Origin: JANQQC01 sp965262255
GTDB lineage: Bacteria > Pseudomonadota > Alphaproteobacteria > Caulobacterales > Hyphomonadaceae
Direction: 5' to 3'
NCBI GenBank assembly: GCA_965262255.1
Contig: OZ253505.1
Span: 2,728,001 to 2,792,000 of the forward strand
Length of the DNA stretch: 64,000 nt
Shown: positions 40,554-49,614 of the stretch, one piece after another
Numbering within the stretch: position 1 is the stretch's first letter
How the letters are laid out: each line of letters starts with the position of its first letter
Program-made: the position numbers and the translations under genes
The notes under the pieces: generated by a model
The model's input: the letters and a program-made list of their open reading frames with translations, nothing else
Told to the model about the DNA's origin: nothing
The model's database searches: none

Positions 40554-40571
40554 AAATTCTTCGATTCCGGC

Positions 40572-43500
40572 ATGTACATCAAGCAAGTCCGAATTGCCGG
40601 GTTCAAATCGTTCGTTGACCCTTTGGAAATCCCATTTGAGGAGGGATTAACAGGAGTTGTTGGCCCCAACGGTTGTGGCAAGTCTAATCTACTCGAAGCA
40701 ATGCGGTGGGCAATGGGTGCGAATTCCGCCAAAGCCATGCGCGGAACAGAAATGGACGATATGATTTTTTCTGGGACGAATGACCGTCCCGCACGAGAGA
40801 TCGCAGAAGTGATACTGGTGGTTGATAACTCAGAAAGAATCGCTCCCCCGCAATTTAACGAAACTGATACTTTAGAAGTGCTTCGCCAGATTACACGCGG
40901 TGAAGGATCAGTCTATAAGATCAACAATAGAACAGTTCGCGGCAAAGACATTCGAATTCTTTTCGCAGATGCTTCCACCGGTGCAAACTCTCCGTCATTG
41001 GTTCGCCAAGGGCAAATATCCGAATTGATTGGGGCTAAGCCGGTCAACCGGCGACGTATAATAGAGGAAGCCGCTGGAATCAGTGGGTTGAATGCGCGTA
41101 GACACGAATCAGAACTTAAACTGAATCAAGCGCAATCAAACCTCGAACGTTTAACGGACATTTCTGAAGAAATTGAACGCCAATATCGATCCCTAAAGCG
41201 TCAAGCTCGAAAGGCAAGCCAGTATAAGGAACTATCCGATGAAATTTTGGGATTAGAGGCGTGGGCGGCGCATTTGAAGTGGATCGCCGCGAAAGAAGAA
41301 TGCAGTGAAGCCCAATCAAAAATGGAAGAGTGCAAGGCTAGAGTGACAGAAACTACGCTTTCTGTAGCTAAATCCGAGACACTCCGATTAAAGGTTAATG
41401 AGGAGCTAAGTCCTCTGCGAGAGGTTGAAACTGATGCTGCATCAAAGCTCGGTCAAGTAAGGATTGCTTTAGCTAAAGTTGAAACAGAGCTAATAGCGAA
41501 TTCCCGCACATTAGAGCGACTGAACAGAGAGAAAACTCGAATTTCAAACGATATAGACTCAGAAAACTCTAACCAAGCAGATAATGTCAAAGCCCTGCAT
41601 ACCGCTCAAAAAGCCCTCGACGCAATTCCTGCATTGCCATTGGACGATTCGGAGCAAGGGCAGGTTGCTGAACGGAAGGCGAAAGAAAAACTGGAATCTG
41701 CAGTTAAGAGTCTAGATAAAGCGCAAAAAGACCATGATCGCCTGAGAACACTGTTGGCTGAAAGTCGCGCAAAACGAGAGAGCGTTACCGCCGTAGCCCA
41801 AGCACAATCACAGAAAAAAGAAAAATTAGAATCTGAAAAAACCCAGCTGGAACTTGAACTGAGCGATTTAGATTCCATTGAGTACTTCAAAACAGAAATT
41901 GCAAACGCTCAAAAACGAATAAACACGATAAGTTCCGAAATTTCCAAACTAGAGACTAAGTTAAAAACAACTGAAGTTGAGTTGACTAAATCTAGAGATG
42001 ACGAATCACAGTCTAAGGAGCCGCTTGAAGAGGCTACCCAGCATCTTCGATCTCTCGAAGCAGAGCGAGCGGGATTGGAAAGATTACTGTTTCGTTCGGA
42101 TGAGTCTGATGTCGAGCCTGTGATTGATAATATTCATGTTTCAGACGGATATGAAAATGCCCTCGGAGTTGCATTAGGAGACGATCTAGAAGCGCCGATA
42201 GACGATTCGGCTGAAATCTATTGGGGAGGAACATCTTCTAAAGAACAATCCCTTCCCGACGGAGTGGATTCGCTAATCAATTTTGTAGAAGCACCAGAAC
42301 AATTAAAGGAGAGACTTCTACAGTGCGGAATCGTCGAAAAGGTTTCCGACGGCAAGAAACTCGCGGCATCGTTACTTCCGGGTCAAAGGTTAGTCACCAA
42401 AGACGGTTATTTGTGGCGTTGGGACGGATTTATGCGTACTCCGGAAGCGCCCGCAGTTGCCACTGAACGCCTTCTACAAATGTCGAGACGGGAAACTATT
42501 GATTCCGAACTAGAGGATTGGACAAAAAAAAGAAACTCCGCCCTGAATAAACACCAAAAATTTGCAGCAGTGCGAGTCGCAAAAGAGACCGAACTTAGTA
42601 AGCTGCAAGGTAAATTAACGTCGCTAAAACATGAATTATCGGTTGCTCGATCTGCGCATGACAAAATTTCACGGGCGTTTGATGTGGAAACTGTCCGACG
42701 TGAAGCCATTACTAAGAATCTTCAACGGGTTCAGCATGACTATGGGGAAGTTAACGAACTTCTTTCCACATCTAAGGATATCGATGTAAAGCGAGAGGAA
42801 CAGTTAACACAGCAAACAGGTAACGCCTTCGAAACTCTTAAAAACTGTCGACGTTTAGAATCTGAAGCCCGTAATATCTTGTCAGATATTACCCGATCTC
42901 GAATACAGTTAACAGAAAGAAAAAAAACGTTAGAACAAGAGATCGAAAACTGGAACTCAAGGATTAAGTCAAACAAACTACGAGCTGAAAAGCTAAAGGA
43001 GTCCTTAGAACAGACAGATAGTGAGTTGGTGTCACATGAGAGAAACGCAACAGAACTTAGTAAAAATTTCGACAGTCTAGCTAATCAAGTTGATGAAGTA
43101 GAGATTGAACGAAAACGCGCCGCTGACAAGTTCGCCGCTAAAAGTACCCAAGCGAGAGAAGCCGATACCGCGGCGAGGGCTTTGGCGCGGGACGATGCTG
43201 AAGCGCGAGAGGCTCTAGCTGCTTCAACGGCAAGGGTCGAGAATGCCGTTCAAAGACTAGAAGAGATTGTTGAGACCACGACAAACTCCTTTCAGTGTGA
43301 GATGGAAGAATTAAAGTTGAAAGCAGAGTCTCTAATAGATGATTCGATGATCGCTAACGAAGAATTACATGCGATCGAACGTTACGCCGAAGAAAGCAGG
43401 AGAAAACGCGAATCGTTGGGCGGAGTAAACATGGATGCCGCGAGCGAGGCAGAGGAACTTTCGCAACAAATTGGAGTTCAAGAATCTGAAAAAGCAGACC

Positions 43501-44045
43501 TCATTGCCGCGATTAAGAAGCTGCGAGAGGCAGTTGAAACACTTAATATCGAAGGCCGACAGAGGCTACTAGAGGCTTTTGAAGGTGTAAATGAACATTT
43601 TAAAAGTTTGTTTAGTGCGCTGTTTGAAGGAGGGGAAGCAGAGTTGAAATTGGTAGATGCTGAAGATCCATTGGCAGCCGGACTAGAAATTTTGGCGCAA
43701 CCGCCTGGCAAGAGGTTGGTAACCTTGAATCTAATGTCTGGAGGAGAACAAGCCCTTACGGCAACGGCCTTAATTTTTGCTGTGTTTTTGTCTAGACCTG
43801 CACCAATTTGTGTATTAGATGAGGTTGATGCTCCCTTAGACGATAATAATGTCGACCGATTTTGTAAACTGTTAGATGAGATGCGAACACGAACGCAAAC
43901 GAGATTTATGGTCATCACGCATAATGCCGTCACCATGAGTCGAATGGATCGATTGTTTGGCGTTACCATGCGTGAGAAAGGTGTATCTCAACTCGTGTCG
44001 GTAAATTTAGAATCAGCGACGCGATTAGCGGGTATTATAAGTTAG
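40572..44045 (+). CDS. smc: Chromosome segregation ATPase SMC
   Basis: 1157 aa, the usual length. Walker A GPNGCGKSNLLEAMRWAMG (31-49), two long coiled coils with a hinge between about residues 500 and 650, the ABC signature LMSGGEQALTATALIFAVF, and Walker B PICVLDEVDAPLDDNN near the C-terminus. SMC forms a ring with ScpA and ScpB and organises and separates sister chromosomes. The hinge is rather acidic and Gly-poor compared with some homologues, but I see no break. The ATG lies 18 nt after the DsbA-like stop, so the two are cotranscribed. Confidence 0.95.
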   Translation: MYIKQVRIAGFKSFVDPLEIPFEEGLTGVVGPNGCGKSNLLEAMRWAMGANSAKAMRGTEMDDMIFSGTNDRPAREIAEVILVVDNSERIAPPQFNETDTLEVLRQITRGEGSVYKINNRTVRGKDIRILFADASTGANSPSLVRQGQISELIGAKPVNRRRIIEEAAGISGLNARRHESELKLNQAQSNLERLTDISEEIERQYRSLKRQARKASQYKELSDEILGLEAWAAHLKWIAAKEECSEAQSKMEECKARVTETTLSVAKSETLRLKVNEELSPLREVETDAASKLGQVRIALAKVETELIANSRTLERLNREKTRISNDIDSENSNQADNVKALHTAQKALDAIPALPLDDSEQGQVAERKAKEKLESAVKSLDKAQKDHDRLRTLLAESRAKRESVTAVAQAQSQKKEKLESEKTQLELELSDLDSIEYFKTEIANAQKRINTISSEISKLETKLKTTEVELTKSRDDESQSKEPLEEATQHLRSLEAERAGLERLLFRSDESDVEPVIDNIHVSDGYENALGVALGDDLEAPIDDSAEIYWGGTSSKEQSLPDGVDSLINFVEAPEQLKERLLQCGIVEKVSDGKKLAASLLPGQRLVTKDGYLWRWDGFMRTPEAPAVATERLLQMSRRETIDSELEDWTKKRNSALNKHQKFAAVRVAKETELSKLQGKLTSLKHELSVARSAHDKISRAFDVETVRREAITKNLQRVQHDYGEVNELLSTSKDIDVKREEQLTQQTGNAFETLKNCRRLESEARNILSDITRSRIQLTERKKTLEQEIENWNSRIKSNKLRAEKLKESLEQTDSELVSHERNATELSKNFDSLANQVDEVEIERKRAADKFAAKSTQAREADTAARALARDDAEAREALAASTARVENAVQRLEEIVETTTNSFQCEMEELKLKAESLIDDSMIANEELHAIERYAEESRRKRESLGGVNMDAASEAEELSQQIGVQESEKADLIAAIKKLREAVETLNIEGRQRLLEAFEGVNEHFKSLFSALFEGGEAELKLVDAEDPLAAGLEILAQPPGKRLVTLNLMSGGEQALTATALIFAVFLSRPAPICVLDEVDAPLDDNNVDRFCKLLDEMRTRTQTRFMVITHNAVTMSRMDRLFGVTMREKGVSQLVSVNLESATRLAGIIS

Positions 44046-44061
44046 CTAGGTGAATTACGAG

Positions 44062-44397
44062 ATGAATGAAATTGACAGTTTGCGCCAGCGAATCAATGCT
44101 TCGAGTAAAAAGTCATCGCGATCCGGCGCGGATCAAGACGATTCTAAGGAAGCCTCTTCCGTTACGTTGGCCTCTAAGACTTTCCGATACGCAACGGAGT
44201 TCGTTGCGGCTGTATTAGTAGGTTTAGCAATCGGATACTTTATAGATCATTATTTTGGTACGAGCCCTTGGGGACTCTTAATCTGGCTGGCTTTAGGCAT
44301 GGCCGCCGGCGTTATGAGCATGGTGCGGGCATATCGAGAGTTGACAGAATCGACTCAAAGTGAAAAAAGCACTTCCACTTCCTCTGATAATCATTAA
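44062..44397 (+). CDS. atpI: ATP synthase protein I
   Basis: About 111 aa. Two membrane segments (FVAAVLVGLAIGYFIDHYF and GLLIWLALGMAAGVMSMVRAY) with a charged N-terminus and a Ser/Thr-rich tail. AtpI helps assemble the c-ring. I choose the ATG at 44062, which has AGGTGA 8 nt upstream, over the in-frame GTG at 44050. It begins the Fo operon and lies 16 nt after smc. Confidence 0.85.
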   Translation: MNEIDSLRQRINASSKKSSRSGADQDDSKEASSVTLASKTFRYATEFVAAVLVGLAIGYFIDHYFGTSPWGLLIWLALGMAAGVMSMVRAYRELTESTQSEKSTSTSSDNH

Positions 44398-44420
44398 ATT
44401 CTCTTCAACGAAGTAAATTC

Positions 44421-45296
44421 ATGACACTTTTCCTAACAAATGTCGCCGCGATTGACCCCATGTCGCAATTCGCGGTCACCCCAATCCTCAAACTAGAGGG
44501 AATCATGGGTGCTGAAATGTCGATCACTAATGTCACAATGTTTATGGCATTGGGATGTTTACTGATCGTAGCCGTGTTCGGATATGCCGCTTTACAGAAC
44601 AATACGAGCCACGGGCATGCTGACGATCGAACGAATTTGGCTCCTACTCGTTATCAAATGCTAGTTGAAAGCATTTACCTTTTTGTTCGTAATACGGTTT
44701 TGAACGTTGCCGGAAAAGACGGTGCAAGGTTTGTTCCTTTTGTTTTCACCTTGTTTACCTTCGTGCTTTTCGCCAATGTAATTGGAATGAGTCCTTACGC
44801 TTTTACTACAACTAGCCAGTTGGCAGTAACGGCTACCTTGTCAGTCACGGTGATACTAACTGTTATTATTTATGGCGTTTGGAAGCATCAATTTAAGTTT
44901 TTGAAACTGTTTGCTCCTTCTGGCGCGCCGCCAATCTTGTATATCTTGTTGACCCCGATCGAGATAATCTCGTTCTTTGCGAGGCCCGTTTCGCTAGCGT
45001 TGCGACTTTTTGCAAATATGTTGGCGGGTCACGTTGCGCTTAAACTTTTTGCGGCATTTGCTGTTGCGCTGGCGAGTTTTGGTAGTTCGTTTTTCGTATC
45101 ACAGTCGGCAGACTCTATTGGAGACCTAATCGTGCAGGCGGGACAGGGCGGATTTTTTGTTATACTCTCAGTAATGTCTTTTTTGGTCGCGGTGGCTTTG
45201 AATGCACTCGAATTCTTGGTCGCTGGCCTTCAGGCTTTTGTGTTCGCAATCCTGACTAGCGCGTATTTGCGCGATGCACTTCATCCAAGCCATTAA
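44421..45296 (+). CDS. atpB: ATP synthase Fo subunit a
   Basis: 291 aa, with five or six membrane helices. The conserved Arg is in SLALRLFANMLAGH (about residues 193-206), which works opposite the c-ring carboxylate in proton transfer. PIEIISFFARPVSLALRLFAN and the C-terminal ALNALEFLVAGLQAFVFAILTSAYL are typical. The protein is some 40 residues longer at its N-terminus than most alphaproteobacterial forms; the ATG at 44460 (MSQFAVTP) is an alternative start. Gene order atpI-atpB-atpE-atpF'-atpF matches the class. Confidence 0.95.
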   Translation: MTLFLTNVAAIDPMSQFAVTPILKLEGIMGAEMSITNVTMFMALGCLLIVAVFGYAALQNNTSHGHADDRTNLAPTRYQMLVESIYLFVRNTVLNVAGKDGARFVPFVFTLFTFVLFANVIGMSPYAFTTTSQLAVTATLSVTVILTVIIYGVWKHQFKFLKLFAPSGAPPILYILLTPIEIISFFARPVSLALRLFANMLAGHVALKLFAAFAVALASFGSSFFVSQSADSIGDLIVQAGQGGFFVILSVMSFLVAVALNALEFLVAGLQAFVFAILTSAYLRDALHPSH

Positions 45297-45398
45297 GGAA
45301 TTCGTGTCCGAGTAATTTGTCAACTTGACGAATTTCGGCGTTAGTATATTCGGAGACAAGTAAAGGAATTTGTTTCTTCCTCAACTTTAGGAGTTATG

Positions 45399-45635
45399 TT
45401 CATGGAAGGTGATATTGTTCAAGGTTTAAGGTATGTCGGTGCTGGCTTAGCGACGCTTGGAATGATCGGAGCGGCGATCGGAGTTGGCAATATTTTCGGG
45501 AACTTCGTTTCCGGCGCGATGCGAAATCCAAATGCTGCCCCTGGGCAGATTGGAAACATGTTTGTGGGTGCGGCCTTGGCTGAAGCTCTCGGCTTGTTCT
45601 CGTTCGTGATTGCAATGTTAATTTTGTTCGTCTGA
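45399..45635 (+). CDS. atpE: ATP synthase Fo subunit c
   Basis: 78 aa from the ATG at 45402 or 79 from 45396 (MFMEGDIVQG). Two helices joined by the polar loop RNPNA. The proton-binding carboxylate is the Glu of FVGAALAEALGLFSFV in helix 2. The glycine-rich helix 1 (GAGLATLGMIGAAIGVGNIFG) is standard. About 100 nt separate it from atpB, and a strong hairpin follows. Confidence 0.95.
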   Translation, partial: FMEGDIVQGLRYVGAGLATLGMIGAAIGVGNIFGNFVSGAMRNPNAAPGQIGNMFVGAALAEALGLFSFVIAMLILFV

Positions 45636-45661
45636 AAAAGTAACTCTTTACGATATAGAAG

Positions 45662-45687
45662 CTTGCTTGCCAGTCAGGGCAAGCAAG
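45662..45687 (+). promoter_or_regulatory. Intercistronic hairpin between atpE and atpF'
   Basis: CTTGCTTGCC, loop AGTCAG, GGCAAGCAAG: a perfect 10-bp stem with no T run, 14 nt before the GTG of atpF'. It could protect the atpE message end or cut read-through, raising c over b subunits (about ten c per b). That effect is inferred from other atp operons. Confidence 0.75.
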
Positions 45688-45700
45688 AGATAGGGTTAGC

Positions 45701-46297
45701 GTGAACCTCTTCTCACTTTCTTTAGAGTCTTTGCTTCCTGCTGAGTTTTCAGTTTTCTTAGCTGATGTTGTCGCTAAGGGAGGTGGCGATGGCAAAGAAG
45801 CGGGCTATACGCCGATAGATTTGGCTACGGCGGTTCCTGTCATCTTTTGGAGCCTTGTCCTTTTTGGGACTCTGTTTTTTGTTTTAGATAGAGCGATTCT
45901 ACCTCGACTGCAGAGAACAATTGATCGTCGTACCTTATCGTTCGAAGATGATAACCAGAAAGCGAGGCAAACAACAGATCAGTTAGAAGAGCTTCAAAAA
46001 TCAACAGAAAAAGTAAAGGTTGAAAGTAAAGCTAAAGCCAAAGCTATTATTGCCGAAGCACGAGATGTAAGCTCAAAAATTCAAAGCGAAGAGTTAAGCA
46101 GTGTCGACGAAGAAATTATGGCAAAAATTGCTGAAGCGGAGTCTCGGATAGCCGATGCAAGAGGTCAGGCAATGGCAAATTTGCCAAGTATGGCGGAAAA
46201 AACTGTCAGTGAGATCATCTCGAAAATTGGTTTGAATGCGACAGATAAACAGATTTCTGAAGCCGTAGCATCCGTCATTGAGAATAAGGCATCGTAA
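45701..46297 (+). CDS. atpF': ATP synthase Fo subunit b'
   Basis: 198 aa, GTG start. One membrane segment (AVPVIFWSLVLFGTLFFVLDRAILPRL, about 43-69) after an extended N-terminus, then a long charged coiled coil. Present together with the b gene downstream, it forms the heterodimeric peripheral stalk known from photosynthetic and alphaproteobacterial enzymes. The stop and the next start overlap by one base (TAATG). Confidence 0.88.
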   Translation: MNLFSLSLESLLPAEFSVFLADVVAKGGGDGKEAGYTPIDLATAVPVIFWSLVLFGTLFFVLDRAILPRLQRTIDRRTLSFEDDNQKARQTTDQLEELQKSTEKVKVESKAKAKAIIAEARDVSSKIQSEELSSVDEEIMAKIAEAESRIADARGQAMANLPSMAEKTVSEIISKIGLNATDKQISEAVASVIENKAS

Positions 46298-46866
46298 TGA
46301 AAACCCTTCGATACATTTTGTTGTCTTTGACCGCGGGTATATTCTCGTTACCGTCATTTGCGGCTAGCAAAAGTGGTGGCTTCTTTGGTTGGCTACTTGA
46401 CCCGACGACGAACGTTGCTTTCTTAGCGACGGTAGTATTTTTGTTGATTGTATGGAGGGTAGGAGGTTTTCGTTTGATTCTTCGTATGTTGGATAATCAA
46501 AGACAGAAAATAGTCGATGAACTGCAAACGGCACACAATCTGAGAAATGAAGCCGTCGAATTATACTCCAAAGCCGAAAATGAACACCAGAGCGCTGTAA
46601 AGGAGGCAGATAAGATTATCGAAGACGCGAAGATCCAAGCCAAGCAGATAAAAAAGGATATGGAAGAAGCGCTAGAAGAAGCGATTAAGCGCAAACAATT
46701 GCTGGCGGAAACCAGAATACGCCGTGTCGAATCTGAAGCGAAAGCGACCATACAAAAGGCAGTAGCCGATACCGCTACCGAAGCCGTAACCCAACTGATT
46801 TCAGAACAAGACGGTTCCGACTTGTTTGAACAGGCCGCTAATCAAATCATCGAAACCTCACAATAG
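46297..46866 (+). CDS. atpF: ATP synthase Fo subunit b
   Basis: 189 aa. It begins with what looks like a cleavable signal (LLSLTAGIFSLPSFAA), unusual for b, followed by the membrane segment TNVAFLATVVFLLIVWRVGGFRLILRML (about 39-66) and a coiled coil. It pairs with b' to hold the stator. The last gene of this Fo operon; the F1 genes are elsewhere, as is normal in the class. Confidence 0.88.
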   Translation: MKTLRYILLSLTAGIFSLPSFAASKSGGFFGWLLDPTTNVAFLATVVFLLIVWRVGGFRLILRMLDNQRQKIVDELQTAHNLRNEAVELYSKAENEHQSAVKEADKIIEDAKIQAKQIKKDMEEALEEAIKRKQLLAETRIRRVESEAKATIQKAVADTATEAVTQLISEQDGSDLFEQAANQIIETSQ

Positions 46867-46899
46867 TATTTCGGGCTGATCCAAATCTAGAGATCAACT

Positions 46900-48939
46900 C
46901 TAGAACGATAACGCTAGCGAAACTTTAATATTACGTCCAGGTTCTATATCGTCGACTGCAATGTTGCCGTATGCTGGGTAGACATTTGTTCCAATTCTAG
47001 AGGCATGAGACGTGAAGGTTTCATCGAAAATGTTATCAATGCCGAAAGTTATCATGGTGTTTTTAGTGCCAAACGGATCATCCCAACGTGCTGATACGTG
47101 ATGGACAGTATATCCCGCCTTATAGTCATTCAGACTAGTGGTTTTCTCTTGAACAAATTGACCGGTCACCGCCAAATAAACGTTCTCAGCGTCCCAATCA
47201 TATCCGATTTCGTAAGACCACGTATCGCCAATTTCTCTAATGCTCTCGGATACTCGTGTGCCTTGTAGTTTGCTGGTGTCAAAATTCGATCTTGTATGTG
47301 ACAAGAATACATTGAACTGATCGAATCTAGCCGTAAAAGTCGCTTCAAGACCTTGAATTTTAATCTCACCTAGATTGATGTCGTGAGTTTCATTCGTTGT
47401 TGTCTCTGGAACAGCGACTTCACCGATATACCCGTCAATAACGGTAGAGAACAAAGTTAACCCTGATCCAATTGTTCTGGTGCCATATTCTTGAAGATAC
47501 CGAAACCCAAGCTCAGAATTGTAACCATCTTCGGGCTGTAGATTCGGATTTGCAATTTTGTTTCCACCAGCACCGACAAAAGGCTCAGCGAGTTCCGGGC
47601 CTTGAAACAGTTGCGTATGACTTGCCGTTAGCAGGAGCGGCTCATTAATCTTGTACTCGCTGGCAATCCCGAAGGTCATTTTTTCCCATCTATCAGATTC
47701 GCCGGATGCTTCGTAGTTGACTTTGTACTGGTTAAAGCGGAGACCTGGCCGAACAAGCCATTTAGGAGAAACTGTTAGGTTATCCTCTATAAAGATTGCG
47801 AGAGATTCAGCATTCTGAACGATCGGGGCGGTGTTCTTGGTGATGTCCGAAGCAAAATTTAGATTTTGATCAAAAAACTTTAGTCCGTACGTGAGATTAT
47901 GATTCTGCTGACCAGCAATTAAAGAGGATTTCATTAATACATTTATACCTTGATTGTCACTGGAGGCTTCCTTGTGAGTATTTCCGCGGCTTGTTTTGTA
48001 GCCAGTATTCGTTTCGTCTCGCCGTAAGCGGAGGTCATTAGTGTAGTAAGTTGCCTCAAGCAAAAACAACTCTCCTAGATCAAGTTGGTACGACACATTG
48101 TTGGATTGTCTCTCGTACTCAGTCGGAAGCAACGTTTCACCTGTGCGAATCCGGTTTGTGATAACCCCCATATCTGGTCGCGGAGTGTAATCGCCGCCAT
48201 CATCAAGATTGTCGAAACTGAATTCAAGGCGCTGGTTTTCCGAGGGAACGAACCCAACCTTTACCAAGACATTTTGCGTCGTTCCGTCAGACCCTATTGT
48301 TTTTCGATTAGAGCCGTCTGTAAAATTGTCGCGATTTTCATTTTGATAGTACGCGATTGCATCGACAGTATCTGAAAGTTGACTATAGCCTGTCACTGAG
48401 AATGCTTGCTTAGCGTTATCATTATACGAAGTCACCAGCCTTCCGCCGGAGTTTTTCTTGTCTCCTTGAACAAAATCGCTCGCCGATTTGGTTTCAAGTC
48501 TAACACTACCGCCCATTCCTCCATTAATTATAGAATTTGAACCGACTTGAATGTCCGCCGTTCTAAGGACATCCGGGTTTACGAGAAGGTTGCCGATGTG
48601 GTGATAGAGATAGTTTGTCTGCAAAGCGCCATCAATATAAATGTCGAGTTCGCGGTCATCCAATCCGCGGATGTTGACTCTTGTATTGACAGAATGAGTT
48701 CCTCCGACATCAACTCCTGGCACAATGCGCAGTAGGTCAGAGAGGTGGTCAGCTTGGCGCAACGCGATGTCCTCTTCAGACAAATTCATCAGGTCGGAGC
48801 TAACTTTTGTTCCCCAGACAATCACTGCATCGAGCTCTTCTGTGGAATTTTCCACAGGATTCTCCTGAGCAATAGCGGGGAGCTCATTCACAAGCGCGCA
48901 AAGCGCAATGAAGGAAGCGGTTGTTTTGAAATTTGGCAT
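46900..48939 (-). CDS. TonB-dependent outer-membrane receptor
   Basis: 679 aa. Signal peptide (to about residue 24, PAIAQ), a short TonB-box region around AVIVWGTK, a plug domain (about 45-160: LSDLLRIVPGVDVGG, VNIRGLDDRELDIYIDG, GGMGGSVRLETKSA) and a 22-strand barrel ending SLALSF with a terminal Phe. Such receptors import iron chelates, haem or other large ligands. The substrate cannot be told from sequence. It lies tail to tail with atpF. The operator-like palindrome over its promoter suggests metal- or iron-dependent control. Confidence 0.9.
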   Translation of the reverse strand: MPNFKTTASFIALCALVNELPAIAQENPVENSTEELDAVIVWGTKVSSDLMNLSEEDIALRQADHLSDLLRIVPGVDVGGTHSVNTRVNIRGLDDRELDIYIDGALQTNYLYHHIGNLLVNPDVLRTADIQVGSNSIINGGMGGSVRLETKSASDFVQGDKKNSGGRLVTSYNDNAKQAFSVTGYSQLSDTVDAIAYYQNENRDNFTDGSNRKTIGSDGTTQNVLVKVGFVPSENQRLEFSFDNLDDGGDYTPRPDMGVITNRIRTGETLLPTEYERQSNNVSYQLDLGELFLLEATYYTNDLRLRRDETNTGYKTSRGNTHKEASSDNQGINVLMKSSLIAGQQNHNLTYGLKFFDQNLNFASDITKNTAPIVQNAESLAIFIEDNLTVSPKWLVRPGLRFNQYKVNYEASGESDRWEKMTFGIASEYKINEPLLLTASHTQLFQGPELAEPFVGAGGNKIANPNLQPEDGYNSELGFRYLQEYGTRTIGSGLTLFSTVIDGYIGEVAVPETTTNETHDINLGEIKIQGLEATFTARFDQFNVFLSHTRSNFDTSKLQGTRVSESIREIGDTWSYEIGYDWDAENVYLAVTGQFVQEKTTSLNDYKAGYTVHHVSARWDDPFGTKNTMITFGIDNIFDETFTSHASRIGTNVYPAYGNIAVDDIEPGRNIKVSLALSF

Positions 48940-48974
48940 AAGGCTTTTCCAGGTAAGAGTTACATTACTCCCGT

Positions 48975-49025
48975 ATTATAAGACTTGAATGTGATTTTTG
49001 CAATTGCGAAGCATTCGCAACTGCA
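48975..49025 (-). promoter_or_regulatory. Promoter with 27-bp palindromic operator for the TonB-dependent receptor
   Basis: On the minus strand TTGCAA (49003-48998), 17 bp, TATAAT (48980-48975). Over the -35 lies TGCAnTTGCGAA, GCA, TTCGCAAnTGCA (48999-49025), symmetric except at two arm positions and the centre. A repressor of the Fur/Mur/Irr kind is a likely binder in this class, but the identity is inferred. Confidence 0.7.
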
Positions 49026-49257
49026 CGAAATTTGGTGCGACATATTTGCAGATAATCAATGTCGAAAAAAGGGAGGTGACCGAAAAACAGCGGAGAATTT
49101 TGAAAAAAAACGAATCAGTTTTGTAAGTTTTTGCTTGAATTATCCAAACAAATTCTTAATTATGTCTTAGTCTATAATTCAGTCGCGGAGATTGGTGACA
49201 GAAACTCTGTAGTTTTGTTTGCTGTTCTCCATAAGTAAATCAAGGGTACATTACAGT

Positions 49258-49599
49258 ATGTCAATATTTAGTTCTTTCGGGCAGTCGAAAAAGCGTAGCA
49301 ACCAGACTATAGAGCCTAACATTAGCCGATCTACTGATGAGATGTCGTCCTCGGCGATAGATACCTTTGAAACTGTTTTACGAGAGCTACGAGTACCTCC
49401 GAGAAGTTTGATCGCCGCGGCAGTGCGCGAGATTTTTCAGAGTAGCCGACAAGAAAGAGTCTCGGTAGGTCAACAAGCCAGTCAACTTCACTCAGACATT
49501 CAAATGAATTTCAGTGAATTCTTGAGAGTCCACGAGGACTCTGATGCATTCTCAGATATTCAAGATGGAAGTAGCCGTCTATTAAAAAATAACCAATAA
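49258..49599 (+). CDS. Unknown small protein, first gene of a VWA operon
   Basis: 113 aa from the ATG at 49258. Polar N-terminal 35 residues, then a helical stretch (TVLRELRVPPRSLIAAAVREIF) and an acidic C-terminus. No signal peptide or membrane segment. Not recognised. It is followed after 15 nt by a membrane protein and then by a VWA lipoprotein, so the three are probably cotranscribed from the TATAAT at 49173-49178. Confidence 0.55.
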   Translation: MSIFSSFGQSKKRSNQTIEPNISRSTDEMSSSAIDTFETVLRELRVPPRSLIAAAVREIFQSSRQERVSVGQQASQLHSDIQMNFSEFLRVHEDSDAFSDIQDGSSRLLKNNQ

Positions 49600-49614
49600 T
49601 TTTTGGGGGAACTT

